From the NCBI GenBank assembly GCA_965214955.1, contig CBDCCU010000004.1, forward strand, positions 62,001-126,000: DNA of 64,000 nucleotides, read 5' to 3'. A program made the translations under genes and the position numbers. This DNA comes from Aliikangiella sp965214955 (GTDB lineage: Bacteria; Pseudomonadota; Gammaproteobacteria; Enterobacterales; Kangiellaceae). Of the stretch, positions 50,685 through 59,746 are shown one piece after another. The notes beneath the pieces are model-generated. The model made no database searches. It was given only the letters and a program-made list of their open reading frames with translations, and was not told where the DNA came from. Numbering within the stretch: the first letter of the stretch is position 1; each line of letters begins with the position of its first letter.

Positions 50685-53053
50685 GGCTCACAAATAGCAT
50701 AACCATCGGCCAACCACTGGTTGATGGTTAATACATTATAGTCATCGTTCCAGTTATATTTTTGTTGTTGCTTAATATTGTCAATAAACGTTTGTAAATT
50801 TGGCTCTTGATCAATAAAAGCTTGATAAGCTTCAATTGTTCTTGAGCTATCACAATAATTAGGCATTTCGCTACTGGCATTAACTTCTCCTGTTTGCAAT
50901 AACCACTCAGTAAAGTCGATATCAATATTATTCACTTCAAACCATGTATTAACGTTTCTATTTGAGTAATATTGATTGCCATTTAAAAATATATTTTCAA
51001 AATTAAAGTCGCTTACTTCAACCAAAGTTCTTTGCGAAGTTGGAGAAATCAATTGGTTATTTGTTAAAGACAAACCTTCTTGACTAGCGGCCTCATAAAG
51101 CCTGAACATTCCGCGATTGTTATCGGCAAAAAGATCATAGGCAATATTATTATCGACGGTAACATTTCTAAGGTTTGGATAAAGCTCAAAGGCAAATGTA
51201 TTTTCAACATTAGTGCTTAAACTATTAATAATAGTATTATTTTGTACCCGCCCTTGACTTAAACCATCTAGCTGAATCGCCCAACCTAATGTGCGATTAG
51301 TTGGGCGAGATTGCCCCATATTAGTAAAAACATTCCCTTCAATTATAATATCTTCAAAACGATACAAATGCTGATAGTTTTGTCCCATACCAATGCCAAT
51401 TTCATTATCTAAGTATAAGTTGTGGCTAATATTAAGACTATTAGCATGAGTTTGAGCGGTAAACTTACTCCCCATGCTCGAACCTCGCATAATGGCGTTT
51501 CTTTGATAACTTAGTCCGTTAATCGAATTAAAATAAGTGTTGTGGTTAAATTTGGTTGCTTGCCCACTATCTTGTTGTTCGTTATAGGATTGAATTAACC
51601 AACCATTATGATCCATGATATTTTCTTCAAAAATAAGATCAACTACACCTTGTGAATAAATGCCTTGTGAGTGAGAGTTCGTTGCATAACTATATTCTAT
51701 TAGGTTTCTTCTTAAGGTAATTTCTTCAGGAGATGATGGCCCCTGAATAACGGATAAAACAAAATATCTAAACGCACAGTTTTCTATTAATATATTGCGT
51801 CCAATAGTGTTTTCTTGCCGCCAAATTCTAAACCCATAACCGCCATCACTATTAACATAACTAGGATCATTAGGATTACGAGTATGGGCATAAAAATCTA
51901 ACCCAACAATCGCAATAAATTCAAAATTTGTTTCAAAGCTGATCCCTGTTTGACTGCCTGCTTTTATTAGTGGCCGTTCAACTGAGTTTCCATAGCTACT
52001 AACAACAAAAGGTTCGTTAACACTACGTCCCGAATTTGGTTCAATGGTTTCAAAAAACTCATCTCCGCGTTTTAATAAAATCCAATCAGGAAAATTATTT
52101 CTGGCTTGCTCTTTTGCACGAGAAAAAGTTTTAAACGGTGAGCTTGGAGATAAGCCATTATTATTGTCATCTCCCTCACTTGAGCTTACATAATAAATTC
52201 TTGTATCAACGCTAGGTTCTAAGACACTCCAACCATTTTCGAGTGCTAAATTGGCTATTCCACCTTCGCTATTATCAGATTGAGAGGTACAGCCTAAATC
52301 ATAGTGCCAATCGATCAAACCATCGTTGTCATTATCTATACCATCATTACAGGCATTTACCACTTGGTTTTGGCAACTGACAATAACATCATTAATATGA
52401 TCTTCTACAATGCCCGATCCATTTTCAAGATCACATAATTGATTTTGCGGCTGAGTATTAATTTGTATTGTATAGTTATCATTTTTATTGAGTTGAGTAG
52501 TAAATTGAAACTCTCCATTTTGATCTATTGTTAAAACTTCATTTTCATTTAAGGCTAATTCAACTGTTCCGTTTAATCCATTAACCGACCCTGCAATAAA
52601 AAATAATTCTTCTGAAATAGAATCTACAACCGTAACAGTAATTTGTTCACTGGAAGCTGCATTTAAATTATCGGTAACCGTAAGACGAAAAACCAAATTA
52701 ACATTCATGTCTACTTGAGGAGCAATAAAGCTAGCAGATGCTGTATTAACATTAATTAAATCAACAGTAACACCTGAAATTTGCTCCCATAAATAACTAG
52801 CAATTTGACCATCGCTATCTGAAACCTGTGCCGTTAAATTAACATTATCACCTTCTAAAACATCAAAGTCGGTTAAGAAAATTGTTGGTAAAATATTTTC
52901 ATCAATTGATGGACTACTATCACTTCCACTACCGCAGCCGACAACAATTTGTAATAAAAAAACAACGGATATTTTTTTAATCAAATGCTCTTTTCTAAAA
53001 CCGTTTTTTATTAGTGAAACTAATCGATTGATGCAAAAATATATCCCACCCAT
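50681..53053 (-). CDS. Lipoprotein with Ig-like, Ca-binding and parallel beta-helix domains
   Basis: 790 residues from the ATG at 53053, with lipobox VVGC (Cys40); a TTG at 52984 would give a more normal 16-residue signal (MIKKISVVFLLQIVVGC) and may be the real start. Order: PKD/cadherin-like domain (~50-145), a second Ig-like domain, a CNDGIDNDNDGLID..DLGC calcium-type motif (~233-260), YYVSSSEGDDNNNGLSPSSPFKTF (~283) and a right-handed beta-helix to the end (NNT.. and LxxNxx repeats). The last part resembles polysaccharide-lyase or surface-adhesin helices; no catalytic residues recognised. Overlaps ychF stop; 1 bp after the propeller gene. Confidence 0.82.
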   Translation of the reverse strand: MGGIYFCINRLVSLIKNGFRKEHLIKKISVVFLLQIVVGCGSGSDSSPSIDENILPTIFLTDFDVLEGDNVNLTAQVSDSDGQIASYLWEQISGVTVDLINVNTASASFIAPQVDMNVNLVFRLTVTDNLNAASSEQITVTVVDSISEELFFIAGSVNGLNGTVELALNENEVLTIDQNGEFQFTTQLNKNDNYTIQINTQPQNQLCDLENGSGIVEDHINDVIVSCQNQVVNACNDGIDNDNDGLIDWHYDLGCTSQSDNSEGGIANLALENGWSVLEPSVDTRIYYVSSSEGDDNNNGLSPSSPFKTFSRAKEQARNNFPDWILLKRGDEFFETIEPNSGRSVNEPFVVSSYGNSVERPLIKAGSQTGISFETNFEFIAIVGLDFYAHTRNPNDPSYVNSDGGYGFRIWRQENTIGRNILIENCAFRYFVLSVIQGPSSPEEITLRRNLIEYSYATNSHSQGIYSQGVVDLIFEENIMDHNGWLIQSYNEQQDSGQATKFNHNTYFNSINGLSYQRNAIMRGSSMGSKFTAQTHANSLNISHNLYLDNEIGIGMGQNYQHLYRFEDIIIEGNVFTNMGQSRPTNRTLGWAIQLDGLSQGRVQNNTIINSLSTNVENTFAFELYPNLRNVTVDNNIAYDLFADNNRGMFRLYEAASQEGLSLTNNQLISPTSQRTLVEVSDFNFENIFLNGNQYYSNRNVNTWFEVNNIDIDFTEWLLQTGEVNASSEMPNYCDSSRTIEAYQAFIDQEPNLQTFIDNIKQQQKYNWNDDYNVLTINQWLADGYAICEP

Positions 53054-53054
53054 T

Positions 53055-55073
53055 TTAATTAAACCGACTAGTATAAATGCTACGAAAACTTTCTAGCTTT
53101 TGTTGCCAAACGGCTTGAATATTACCCTGTGCATTAATGGCAATATCACTTTCTAGTGCATCACCAATATCAGAATTTTCTAAAAGCGTTGGTGACTGCC
53201 AGCCCGTTTCTATTGAATAACGGCTAGCCCATAAACTAAAAACGGCATTTTCTCTTTGGTTCCAAATTGCCATGGCATTGCCATTAAAGTCGGCAACTAA
53301 CTTAGCGCCTAAAGTGGGATTAGTATCACTAAACTCAAGAAGCTCGGGAGTTGTCCAGCCTGTTTGTGGAATAAATTCACTTTGATAAAGATTAGTTACT
53401 GAATCTTCCGATTGTTGCCAAATTGCATGCAATCTACCTTTTCCACTAGATGCAATGCTAGGATCACTGGCATTAGAACTACCGTTTTGACTCACCAAAA
53501 CTGGATCTGACCATCCCGACTCTTGGCTAAACTGGGCACTATAAATCAAATAAAAAAATCCACTCCATTGTCGCCAAATTGCGTTAGCATCACCTTGCTC
53601 ATCAATGGTTATTTCGGGAGTCAAGGCGTGACCAATATTGTTATTTTCAATTAATTGAGCAACTTTCCATCCTGTTTCTGGATTAAAATGATTCGCCCAA
53701 ATATCATTTTGAGTAACATCAGACTGTTGCCAGACAGTTGTTACATTGCCTAAATTATCAACAACAGATCGATGATGACTTGCATTTCCTGTTGCAACCC
53801 CACTAATCACTTCGGGAACTCCCCAACCAGTATTTTGAGTATATCGGTTAGCAACGAGTACAAAATTAGCACCAAAAGATTGCCGCCAAATTGCCATCAC
53901 ACTGCCTTGTGGATCGATCACTAAATTTGGATTAGTGGCTATGTTTTGATCATTAAATTCAATCAGTTCGCTTTCACCCCAGCCTTTATCCGATTGATAA
54001 CGATTACTCCAAATATCAAAACGGCTACCACTTTCATCTAGCTGATGCCAAACCACAACCACATTACCTTGATGATCAATTGCCACTTGGGGAAAATCTG
54101 CATCACCAATTTCATTAAACTCTACCCTTATTGGATCTGTCCATCCTGTTTCATTATTGAAAAAACTGCTCCAAATATTTTTATTAACATTTCCCATTTG
54201 ACTCCACACAGCAACAGCGTTTCCTTGATTATCCATCGCTACTTGAGGGTTAATCGCATTACCGGCGTTACTAATTTCTACTAATTGTGGTGTAGACCAC
54301 TGTCCATCATTGGTTTTAAAATTCCAAGAAATTTTATCCGCTAAAGTATTACCGGCAACATCACTAATGCTTTGGCTAATCGTGATTTGATGTTCGGCAA
54401 AAAGTGAAAGTGACTCATTTAATACAAAGCTTATTTCATTACCCGCCGCACTTAAATTAACCTCCCCCTGTTCTTCTGATCCACTGTCATCAATTAAAAT
54501 AATACTACTAGCGTTCACCGTTTCAGGGTTTAATGCTTCATCAAAAGTCACAGTTATCCTAGTATTGGGATCAACTAATTGTTCATCTTTTTCAGGATTC
54601 ATTGCGGTAATAACAGGTACTTCATTATCAATAGTTTTATAACTAAAGTTTTGTGAAGACGTTAGTTGATTACCAGCCAAGTCTGTTATTGATTGAGTTA
54701 ATGTTAAAGTATAATTAGCGCCTGATAAAAGCGGCTGAACAGATTGCAAAGAAAGACTAATTTGATCAGTGTTGAGCGCTAAATCTGCATCGATAATATT
54801 GTTCGAATCATCTTGTAAAAATACGCTATCACTATTAATAGAGGTTGCTGAAATTGGCTCGTTGAATACGATAATAAATTGTGTGTTAAGGCCAATTTCT
54901 ATCGTTCCGTCTTGAGGCTCAATTGATTCAAGCACAGGTCCTAAAGAATCGACTGGCTCAGCAGTTGAGCTTGAGTTATTACTGCTATTACAACCAATAA
55001 GCATTGCCAATAAACTAAAGGCAACAATATTAACGTTTATACATTGAGGTATTTTTTTTGCCATTTTATCCAT
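53055..55073 (-). CDS. Lipoprotein with two Big_5 domains and eight propeller repeats
   Basis: 672 residues; lipobox LIGC (Cys28). Two Big_5-type Ig domains follow (~45-148 and ~149-245, each with the FNEPIS / FDEALNP start and TLT..SITDLAGN end). Then eight ~52-residue units, each with P-x-V/I-x-x-D-x-x-G-N-x-x-A-V/I-W-x-Q followed by W/Y-x-x-x-F/Y and GW, suggesting an eight-bladed (or two-piece) propeller. AAAGAG is 8 nt before the ATG. It forms a unit with the beta-helix gene (1-bp gap). The MITE-like element begins 53 bp upstream. Confidence 0.85.
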   Translation of the reverse strand: MDKMAKKIPQCINVNIVAFSLLAMLIGCNSSNNSSSTAEPVDSLGPVLESIEPQDGTIEIGLNTQFIIVFNEPISATSINSDSVFLQDDSNNIIDADLALNTDQISLSLQSVQPLLSGANYTLTLTQSITDLAGNQLTSSQNFSYKTIDNEVPVITAMNPEKDEQLVDPNTRITVTFDEALNPETVNASSIILIDDSGSEEQGEVNLSAAGNEISFVLNESLSLFAEHQITISQSISDVAGNTLADKISWNFKTNDGQWSTPQLVEISNAGNAINPQVAMDNQGNAVAVWSQMGNVNKNIWSSFFNNETGWTDPIRVEFNEIGDADFPQVAIDHQGNVVVVWHQLDESGSRFDIWSNRYQSDKGWGESELIEFNDQNIATNPNLVIDPQGSVMAIWRQSFGANFVLVANRYTQNTGWGVPEVISGVATGNASHHRSVVDNLGNVTTVWQQSDVTQNDIWANHFNPETGWKVAQLIENNNIGHALTPEITIDEQGDANAIWRQWSGFFYLIYSAQFSQESGWSDPVLVSQNGSSNASDPSIASSGKGRLHAIWQQSEDSVTNLYQSEFIPQTGWTTPELLEFSDTNPTLGAKLVADFNGNAMAIWNQRENAVFSLWASRYSIETGWQSPTLLENSDIGDALESDIAINAQGNIQAVWQQKLESFRSIYTSRFN

Positions 55074-55126
55074 TATCGTACTCTTTAATATTGTTTTAAA
55101 ATAATAAAATTAAGGGCTGTTGATCT

Positions 55127-55394
55127 TAGAGCGTTTTGGCCTTTCGATGATTGAGATGTTGAGAGCGAAAATCAATCCAGTCGCGGCATAAAACTTGAGG
55201 TTTAGTGAGCTAAATAAAAGTTTTATAACAAAGATTGGATTGATTTTAGCTTCAACCCGAAGGGCTGGGACTATTTTTCCTTCCAACTGCGTTATCAGTC
55301 GTTTAAATAGAATAACTATTCTTCACTCCTTCTGCCTTGCTGGAATAAAAAATAGTCTCCAGCATCTCAATCATCGAAAGGTCAACACGCTCTA
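55127..55394. mobile_element. MITE-like non-coding element with 32-bp terminal inverted repeats
   Basis: 268 bp with no coding capacity. Left end TAGAGCGTTTTGGCCTTTCG... (55127-55158) is the reverse complement of the right end (55363-55394) in 30 of 32 bases. Inside, AAAATCAATCCA (55168-55179) / TGGATTGATTTT (55236-55247) and ATAAAACTT / AAGTTTTAT form a nested hairpin. No target duplication is clear. Sits between the 134-aa secreted-protein gene and the propeller operon. Confidence 0.75.
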
Positions 55395-55397
55395 GTC

Positions 55398-55802
55398 TTA
55401 AGGAATATAAAAAGACTGCGTAGAAACATGAATAAACTCACAATCTCCACCTTTATTCCAACGAAACGAGAGATAAGAATAATCACTCACTGCGTTAATT
55501 TTATTTAGCAAAACAGGATTCTCGGTAAAGCAAATAACATTTTCCCCTTTTGCAACACTTGCTTGACAAAAACCCTGCTCGTTATAACTTCCATCGGCAT
55601 GAACCCAAGCCGATTTACCACAGCCAATCATTTCGTGCTTGTTATCTGAAAACCGAGCATCAGCCATATTTCCTTTGGCAACTCGTTCAAGTTTATCAAT
55701 TGAAACATTAACATTTGAAACTTGCCCTGCTACTGCACCAAAAGAAAGACTTATGATTGATGCTGTTATAAAACACTTTACTTTTAACCATTGAATTTTC
55801 AT
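55398..55802 (-). CDS. Small secreted protein of unknown function
   Basis: 134 residues with a signal peptide (~8-26, ...FGAVAGQ). Mature part has four Cys (IGCGK, FCQAS, VICF, GDCEF), probably two disulfides, and a W/Y-rich end (SYLSFRWNKGGDCEF). AGAAGG is 7 nt before the ATG. It is in frame with the 199-aa gene upstream; only a TAA and 24 Asn/Ser-rich codons separate them. I do not recognise the family. Confidence 0.7.
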   Translation of the reverse strand: MKIQWLKVKCFITASIISLSFGAVAGQVSNVNVSIDKLERVAKGNMADARFSDNKHEMIGCGKSAWVHADGSYNEQGFCQASVAKGENVICFTENPVLLNKINAVSDYSYLSFRWNKGGDCEFIHVSTQSFYIP

Positions 55803-55874
55803 TTTGTAACCTTCTCTGCTGTTATTGTTACTACTGTTATTACTGCCACTGTTATTGTTATTGTTACTACTGTT

Positions 55875-56474
55875 TTAGTTTAATAATTCAACCTGTCCCG
55901 AATTAACCGATTGTGCAATTTGTTGAGTAATTAGTTTTCTTTGTTGTTGATTAAGGAAAGAAAATTTTTGATAGAGCTCTTCTAAATTTTCTTGTTTTAT
56001 ATAGCCCGTTATAACCCAATCATTAATTTGCCCTAATAATTCATCGGCTAGCCATTTATCGCCCTTATTATTATCGCTCTTACTGTTATCGCCTTTACTG
56101 TTATCGCCTTTACTGTTATCAAGCAAACTATCAATAAGTGCTTGGTTAGCTTTATTAATAACGACTTTATTTTCGTTAAAATACTCCGCTAAATTTTGTT
56201 GAATAATATTGCTTAATAAATTGGCATGTTCACTGCCAAGCAATGTTTTTTTGTTAAGCTCTTTATGGCAACTTGCTGCCTGATCGTTATAGTAAGGCTG
56301 TTTATAATCATTTGAAGAAAAGCTTAGTGTTTGAGCGCTTGCATTAATTTTGCTTTGAGAAATGAGTCCCATATCAAAAACGAAATAAACTAATACGGCC
56401 AAGATCATCAACTGCAATGTACAAACTGCGATCATTAACTTTGCCGATAATGTTAAAACGCTTGATGTTTCCAT
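55875..56474 (-). CDS. Hypothetical single-span membrane protein with NSKGD repeats
   Basis: 199 residues from the ATG at 56474 (GGAG 12 nt upstream); a TTG at 56495 would sit on the ribosome site. One TM helix (~10-35 of this form) with a likely periplasmic remainder. It contains a 15-bp tandem repeat giving about four D-N-S-K-G units, and an ISYL/NQQQRKLITQQIAQSV-like helix near the end. The shared motif (56581-56606) lies ~107 bp upstream. Function unknown. Confidence 0.65.
   Translation of the reverse strand: METSSVLTLSAKLMIAVCTLQLMILAVLVYFVFDMGLISQSKINASAQTLSFSSNDYKQPYYNDQAASCHKELNKKTLLGSEHANLLSNIIQQNLAEYFNENKVVINKANQALIDSLLDNSKGDNSKGDNSKSDNNKGDKWLADELLGQINDWVITGYIKQENLEELYQKFSFLNQQQRKLITQQIAQSVNSGQVELLN
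56034..56128. repeat. 15-bp in-frame tandem repeat (D-N-S-K-G units)
   Basis: Inside the 199-aa gene, about four copies of GATAACAGTAAAGGC (minus strand), the last two diverged. Length change would keep frame, so it could vary the linker length between strains. Coordinates are approximate. Confidence 0.6.
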
Positions 56475-56580
56475 GTGAGTTATTTTTCTCCTCAACTTTC
56501 AATAGTTTTTTAACTGGCTACTTTATGCCAAATACTAATCAACTAATTGTTATAAATAATGAGGAACTTGGGTTTTTATG

Positions 56581-56606
56581 GTGACTAAACTTGGATCAAT
56601 TGTGAT
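56581..56606 (+). promoter_or_regulatory. Shared motif A, upstream of 199-aa and TolB-like genes
   Basis: TGACTAAACT (56582-56591) then TGGATC and GTGAT, with a perfect TTGTGATCACAA dyad at the end. The same TGACTAAACTkGGAT...GTGAT arrangement, same orientation, occurs upstream of the Ig/DUF1566 lipoprotein (61323-61368). Candidate operator; a CadC-type regulator is encoded 5 kb away. Confidence 0.5.
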
Positions 56607-56799
56607 CACAAGGTTAAAAAGGTTATCGAGATTAAATAAAGAAAACAAAAATAATCCTTATTTATCAAATAGATAAAACACAAGCCAAATAGTTAAAGTG
56701 AATAAATGTGACTTTTTAAAAAATTGTTTTCAAACTCAAGATCACTTCGCTTAATTTTTGTAATGTCAACACAATCAGTTAATAAAAGGAGAAAGTTAA
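56607..56799. other. Intergenic region upstream of the TolB-like lipoprotein gene
   Basis: AT-rich with no ORF or hairpin. Together with motif A it makes up a 325-bp gap between divergent genes. AGGAG (56788-56792) before GTG at 56800 is the ribosome site of the next gene. Confidence 0.5.
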
Positions 56800-59109
56800 G
56801 TGATTATTGATAAAGCGAAGTTAGGTTTAAATATTTTAAGCAACCTTAAGTTTCAAAAAAAAATTTACCTTAAAAATTTTACCTCAACAATACTGTGTCT
56901 TTTACTAATAAGCGCCTGCAGTGATTCTAATAATGCCATTGACGAAGAAATCATTATTCCCACACCTGACCCAGAAATTAATTATGATAATTCATTACAA
57001 GAATTTTCTGAGTTTGAAGGAAAGTCCATTACTTTAACAAGCACATTAGAAGCCGATAGTTATCAGTGGCAACAAGTGTCGGGACCTGAAATATCACTAG
57101 AAAATGCAAACACTCAAGAAATTACCCTTGATATTCCATGGGTTGATAAAAATAACCAACTAGCCGAGTTTATGGTAACGGTTACTTTAGATGGACAAAG
57201 TGTTGAGCAGCCCATCAATTTAAATATTCTTAATCGACGTTATTTAGTGCTCAATATCGAAAACGAAGAAGCCTCGAACTTATTTATTGACTATATTGCA
57301 GCGAATGACAATGACGGTGTACCTGATGTTAACATTACTCAACTTACTAATTTCACCCAAAATGAAAAAGTTTGTGGCTATGCAATGAGCCCCAATGGTC
57401 GGTATGTTGCGTTTACATTAGGTCAGCTCGATTCGGGCTTAATTAGTCAGTGTAGCGACATTACGTTAGTTGATATTGAATCATTGCAAACACAAACCCT
57501 CACTGCACTAGGTAGAGACTCAACACCAGCTATTATCAGTTTATTTAGATGGTCGAATGATAGTAAAAAAATTATTTATCATGGCGATCATGGTGAAGCA
57601 ATATTTCAGCCTTATGTTATCGACATAGAAACTAGTTCTACCTCTTATCTTAACTACAACCCACTAGTTGAAATAGGCACCACGTGGCCAGAAGATGATC
57701 GTTTTCCAATTAGCGCAGGTGGTAATCCATTTAACCTCGACACATTAAACAATACGCAAGTTAGTCGCCACCAGTGGCTTAATAGTAGTAACGATGTTGC
57801 TTTTAACGTATTTGATAATGAAAGTGGTGATTTTTTTCCTTATCATGCATCTGTTCATGGAACAGCCATAAAACTTGAACGTAACTATCAAATAGCCGAG
57901 GAAGCTTTTGCTTATGATACTGATGGTGCAAATGAAATTTTTGAAACTTGCGAAGCAAACGATCCCAATGATTTTTGTGTTATCTCTTTAACCCTACCTA
58001 ATCTCACAGCAATAGAGCGAAGATATGTTAATCCCGAATGGATTGGCTCGTCTGTTGATGGTCATTACGCTTTTATCACTACCATGGTTTCTAACCTACT
58101 CGATCCCATGAAAATCCTGTCGGTAAGACAACCGGTTGTTGACGGACAAAGAGTTATTACCAGCTCTCCTATTGAAGCAACCCATGTTTATGATGCCGCT
58201 TGGTCGCCAACTGAGTCTGATTTAGCTTTTGCTAGCGAAACTAATTATCGCCGTATTCACTCGGGCATATCCGATGGAGAAATAAGCAGCGAGCGAATAT
58301 TAAACGAAATACCTGGGCAACTTTATCTTTATAATGATTATCAGCAAGGGCATCAATTAAGCCATGAGCGTTTAAGTAGACCGAATGATGCTATTGATTC
58401 TAATTCGGTAATAAAACTTGACTGGTCACCTGATGGACAATCCATTGCCTATGCTCGCGGAGAAGAAACTGATTTAAGTGCAGGGTTTTATACTAGTTTG
58501 TGGATCAATCGCCTCGACGATACTTTTGACAGCACTAGTAGCGTTATTGATGCCAACACTCAATTACTTGATAGGGTTGAAGGCAGTGATTTTTATATCG
58601 ACTTTAAATATTCGCCAAATAATCTTGGTGTCATTGCTCTTTTTCGCTCAGATAGCACAACCCGCTTAAGATACTTTAACCTAGATGCTAGCCTATTGTT
58701 TGATAAAGAAATTTTAGTCACAACAACCATTAGAGACTTTTCATCATTGAGCGCCTCTTTTTCACCTCAGGGTGATTATTTTGCTTATATCGGAAAGACA
58801 GAGTTATCAAATGGAGAGCAGCTGCCTAGTATTATGGTATTTAACACATCAACGGGGCAATCAACCTTTATTCAACCACCAAACGTTGGCTCAATAGAAG
58901 GGATTTCTTCAATTATTCAATGGTCACCACATGGTGATGCACTAATTTATTCAGTAAGAACCCCTGGCAGTAGCGAGCAACAATATTATCTTGCCCGTGT
59001 TGATGGATTACACGAAGACTGGAATGATTTTTTAGTCGAAGGTCAATCTATTATGCAAATAAGAGTTGATGACTTTACCCCACAAACGCTTTTCCCTGGA
59101 CTTCCCTAA
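56800..59109 (+). CDS. Lipoprotein with Ig-like domain and TolB/WD40-like propeller
   Basis: 769 residues; GTG start with AGGAG 8 nt upstream. Long N region then lipobox ISAC (Cys40). One PKD-like domain (~60-145), then PD40/TolB-like blades such as YAMSPNGRYVAFTLG, FRWSNDSKKIIYHG, DAAWSPTESDLAFASE, LDWSPDGQSIAYARG, SASFSPQGDYFAYIG and IQWSPHGDALIYSVR. These propellers bind partners rather than catalyse in most relatives. It is followed by a terminator. The only plus-strand gene of the lipoprotein island. Confidence 0.85.
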   Translation: MIIDKAKLGLNILSNLKFQKKIYLKNFTSTILCLLLISACSDSNNAIDEEIIIPTPDPEINYDNSLQEFSEFEGKSITLTSTLEADSYQWQQVSGPEISLENANTQEITLDIPWVDKNNQLAEFMVTVTLDGQSVEQPINLNILNRRYLVLNIENEEASNLFIDYIAANDNDGVPDVNITQLTNFTQNEKVCGYAMSPNGRYVAFTLGQLDSGLISQCSDITLVDIESLQTQTLTALGRDSTPAIISLFRWSNDSKKIIYHGDHGEAIFQPYVIDIETSSTSYLNYNPLVEIGTTWPEDDRFPISAGGNPFNLDTLNNTQVSRHQWLNSSNDVAFNVFDNESGDFFPYHASVHGTAIKLERNYQIAEEAFAYDTDGANEIFETCEANDPNDFCVISLTLPNLTAIERRYVNPEWIGSSVDGHYAFITTMVSNLLDPMKILSVRQPVVDGQRVITSSPIEATHVYDAAWSPTESDLAFASETNYRRIHSGISDGEISSERILNEIPGQLYLYNDYQQGHQLSHERLSRPNDAIDSNSVIKLDWSPDGQSIAYARGEETDLSAGFYTSLWINRLDDTFDSTSSVIDANTQLLDRVEGSDFYIDFKYSPNNLGVIALFRSDSTTRLRYFNLDASLLFDKEILVTTTIRDFSSLSASFSPQGDYFAYIGKTELSNGEQLPSIMVFNTSTGQSTFIQPPNVGSIEGISSIIQWSPHGDALIYSVRTPGSSEQQYYLARVDGLHEDWNDFLVEGQSIMQIRVDDFTPQTLFPGLP

Positions 59110-59140
59110 AATCGCTTAGCTCGCTCAAATAACTTAACCA

Positions 59141-59177
59141 AAAAACGCTAATACCAATGTTGTATTAGCATTTTTTT
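59141..59177 (+). terminator. Rho-independent terminator after the TolB-like gene
   Basis: GCTAATAC (59147-59154), loop, GTATTAGC (59162-59169), then ATTTTTTT. It is between convergent genes; the A run upstream (59141-59145) lets it also work on the minus strand. Confidence 0.85.
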
Positions 59178-59198
59178 AGCAGTAGCGTCATTAAAACT

Positions 59199-59711
59199 TT
59201 ACAAATTTCTAACCACAATAGCGTAAAATTCTTCATCTTTTTGATCACTCACCGTTGTTCCTCTAGAGGTTAATACATAAGCCTTTCGGTTAAATTCACC
59301 CTCTTCAACCAGCTCGGGAGTTGAACTCCACAGTGGTGATTGCATTTGAGTTAAAAATAGTCCTTCTTCAAATATCGGCTCACTGCAAGAATATTCCACT
59401 AAACTTTGTAGCTCTTTAATATTGGGTAATCGCCATTGATTAGAGTCTGCAAAATTAAATGATTCTACTAGCTCTAGCGCTCCCAACCAAGATCCAATAT
59501 AAGCATCACCCGTGCAAACACCATCTTCTAATGACTCACCCAACAAGCATACATACCATACCAAACCCGTACTTTGATCAATAATTTGTCCTCGTAAACT
59601 ATTAGTGTCAAAAGGGCCTGAGGTTTTAGCAATATTGTCAACACAATCGGCTTTTAATGCTGAGGTAGCCAATAGCATAAAACATATTAATATTTTGATT
59701 TGAATTTTCAT
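59199..59711 (-). CDS. Exported DUF1566-domain protein
   Basis: 170 residues with a signal peptide (~4-21, ...TSALKADC). The rest is a DUF1566 domain: STGLVWYVC, GSWLGALELVESFNFADSNQWRLPNIKELQSLVEYS and YAIVVRNL with the final strand. Several Cys may make disulfides (CTGDAY, CSEPIF). AAGGA is 8 nt before the ATG. 35 bp after the Ig/DUF1566 lipoprotein gene, so probably same operon. Confidence 0.85.
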   Translation of the reverse strand: MKIQIKILICFMLLATSALKADCVDNIAKTSGPFDTNSLRGQIIDQSTGLVWYVCLLGESLEDGVCTGDAYIGSWLGALELVESFNFADSNQWRLPNIKELQSLVEYSCSEPIFEEGLFLTQMQSPLWSSTPELVEEGEFNRKAYVLTSRGTTVSDQKDEEFYAIVVRNL

Positions 59712-59746
59712 TGTTGTATTCCTTATTAATTTTTTAAACCGTTTTG

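Noticed and set aside
55195..55395. Plus-strand frame within the MITE-like element
   Set aside because: It spans the inverted-repeat structure and has no resemblance to a known protein.
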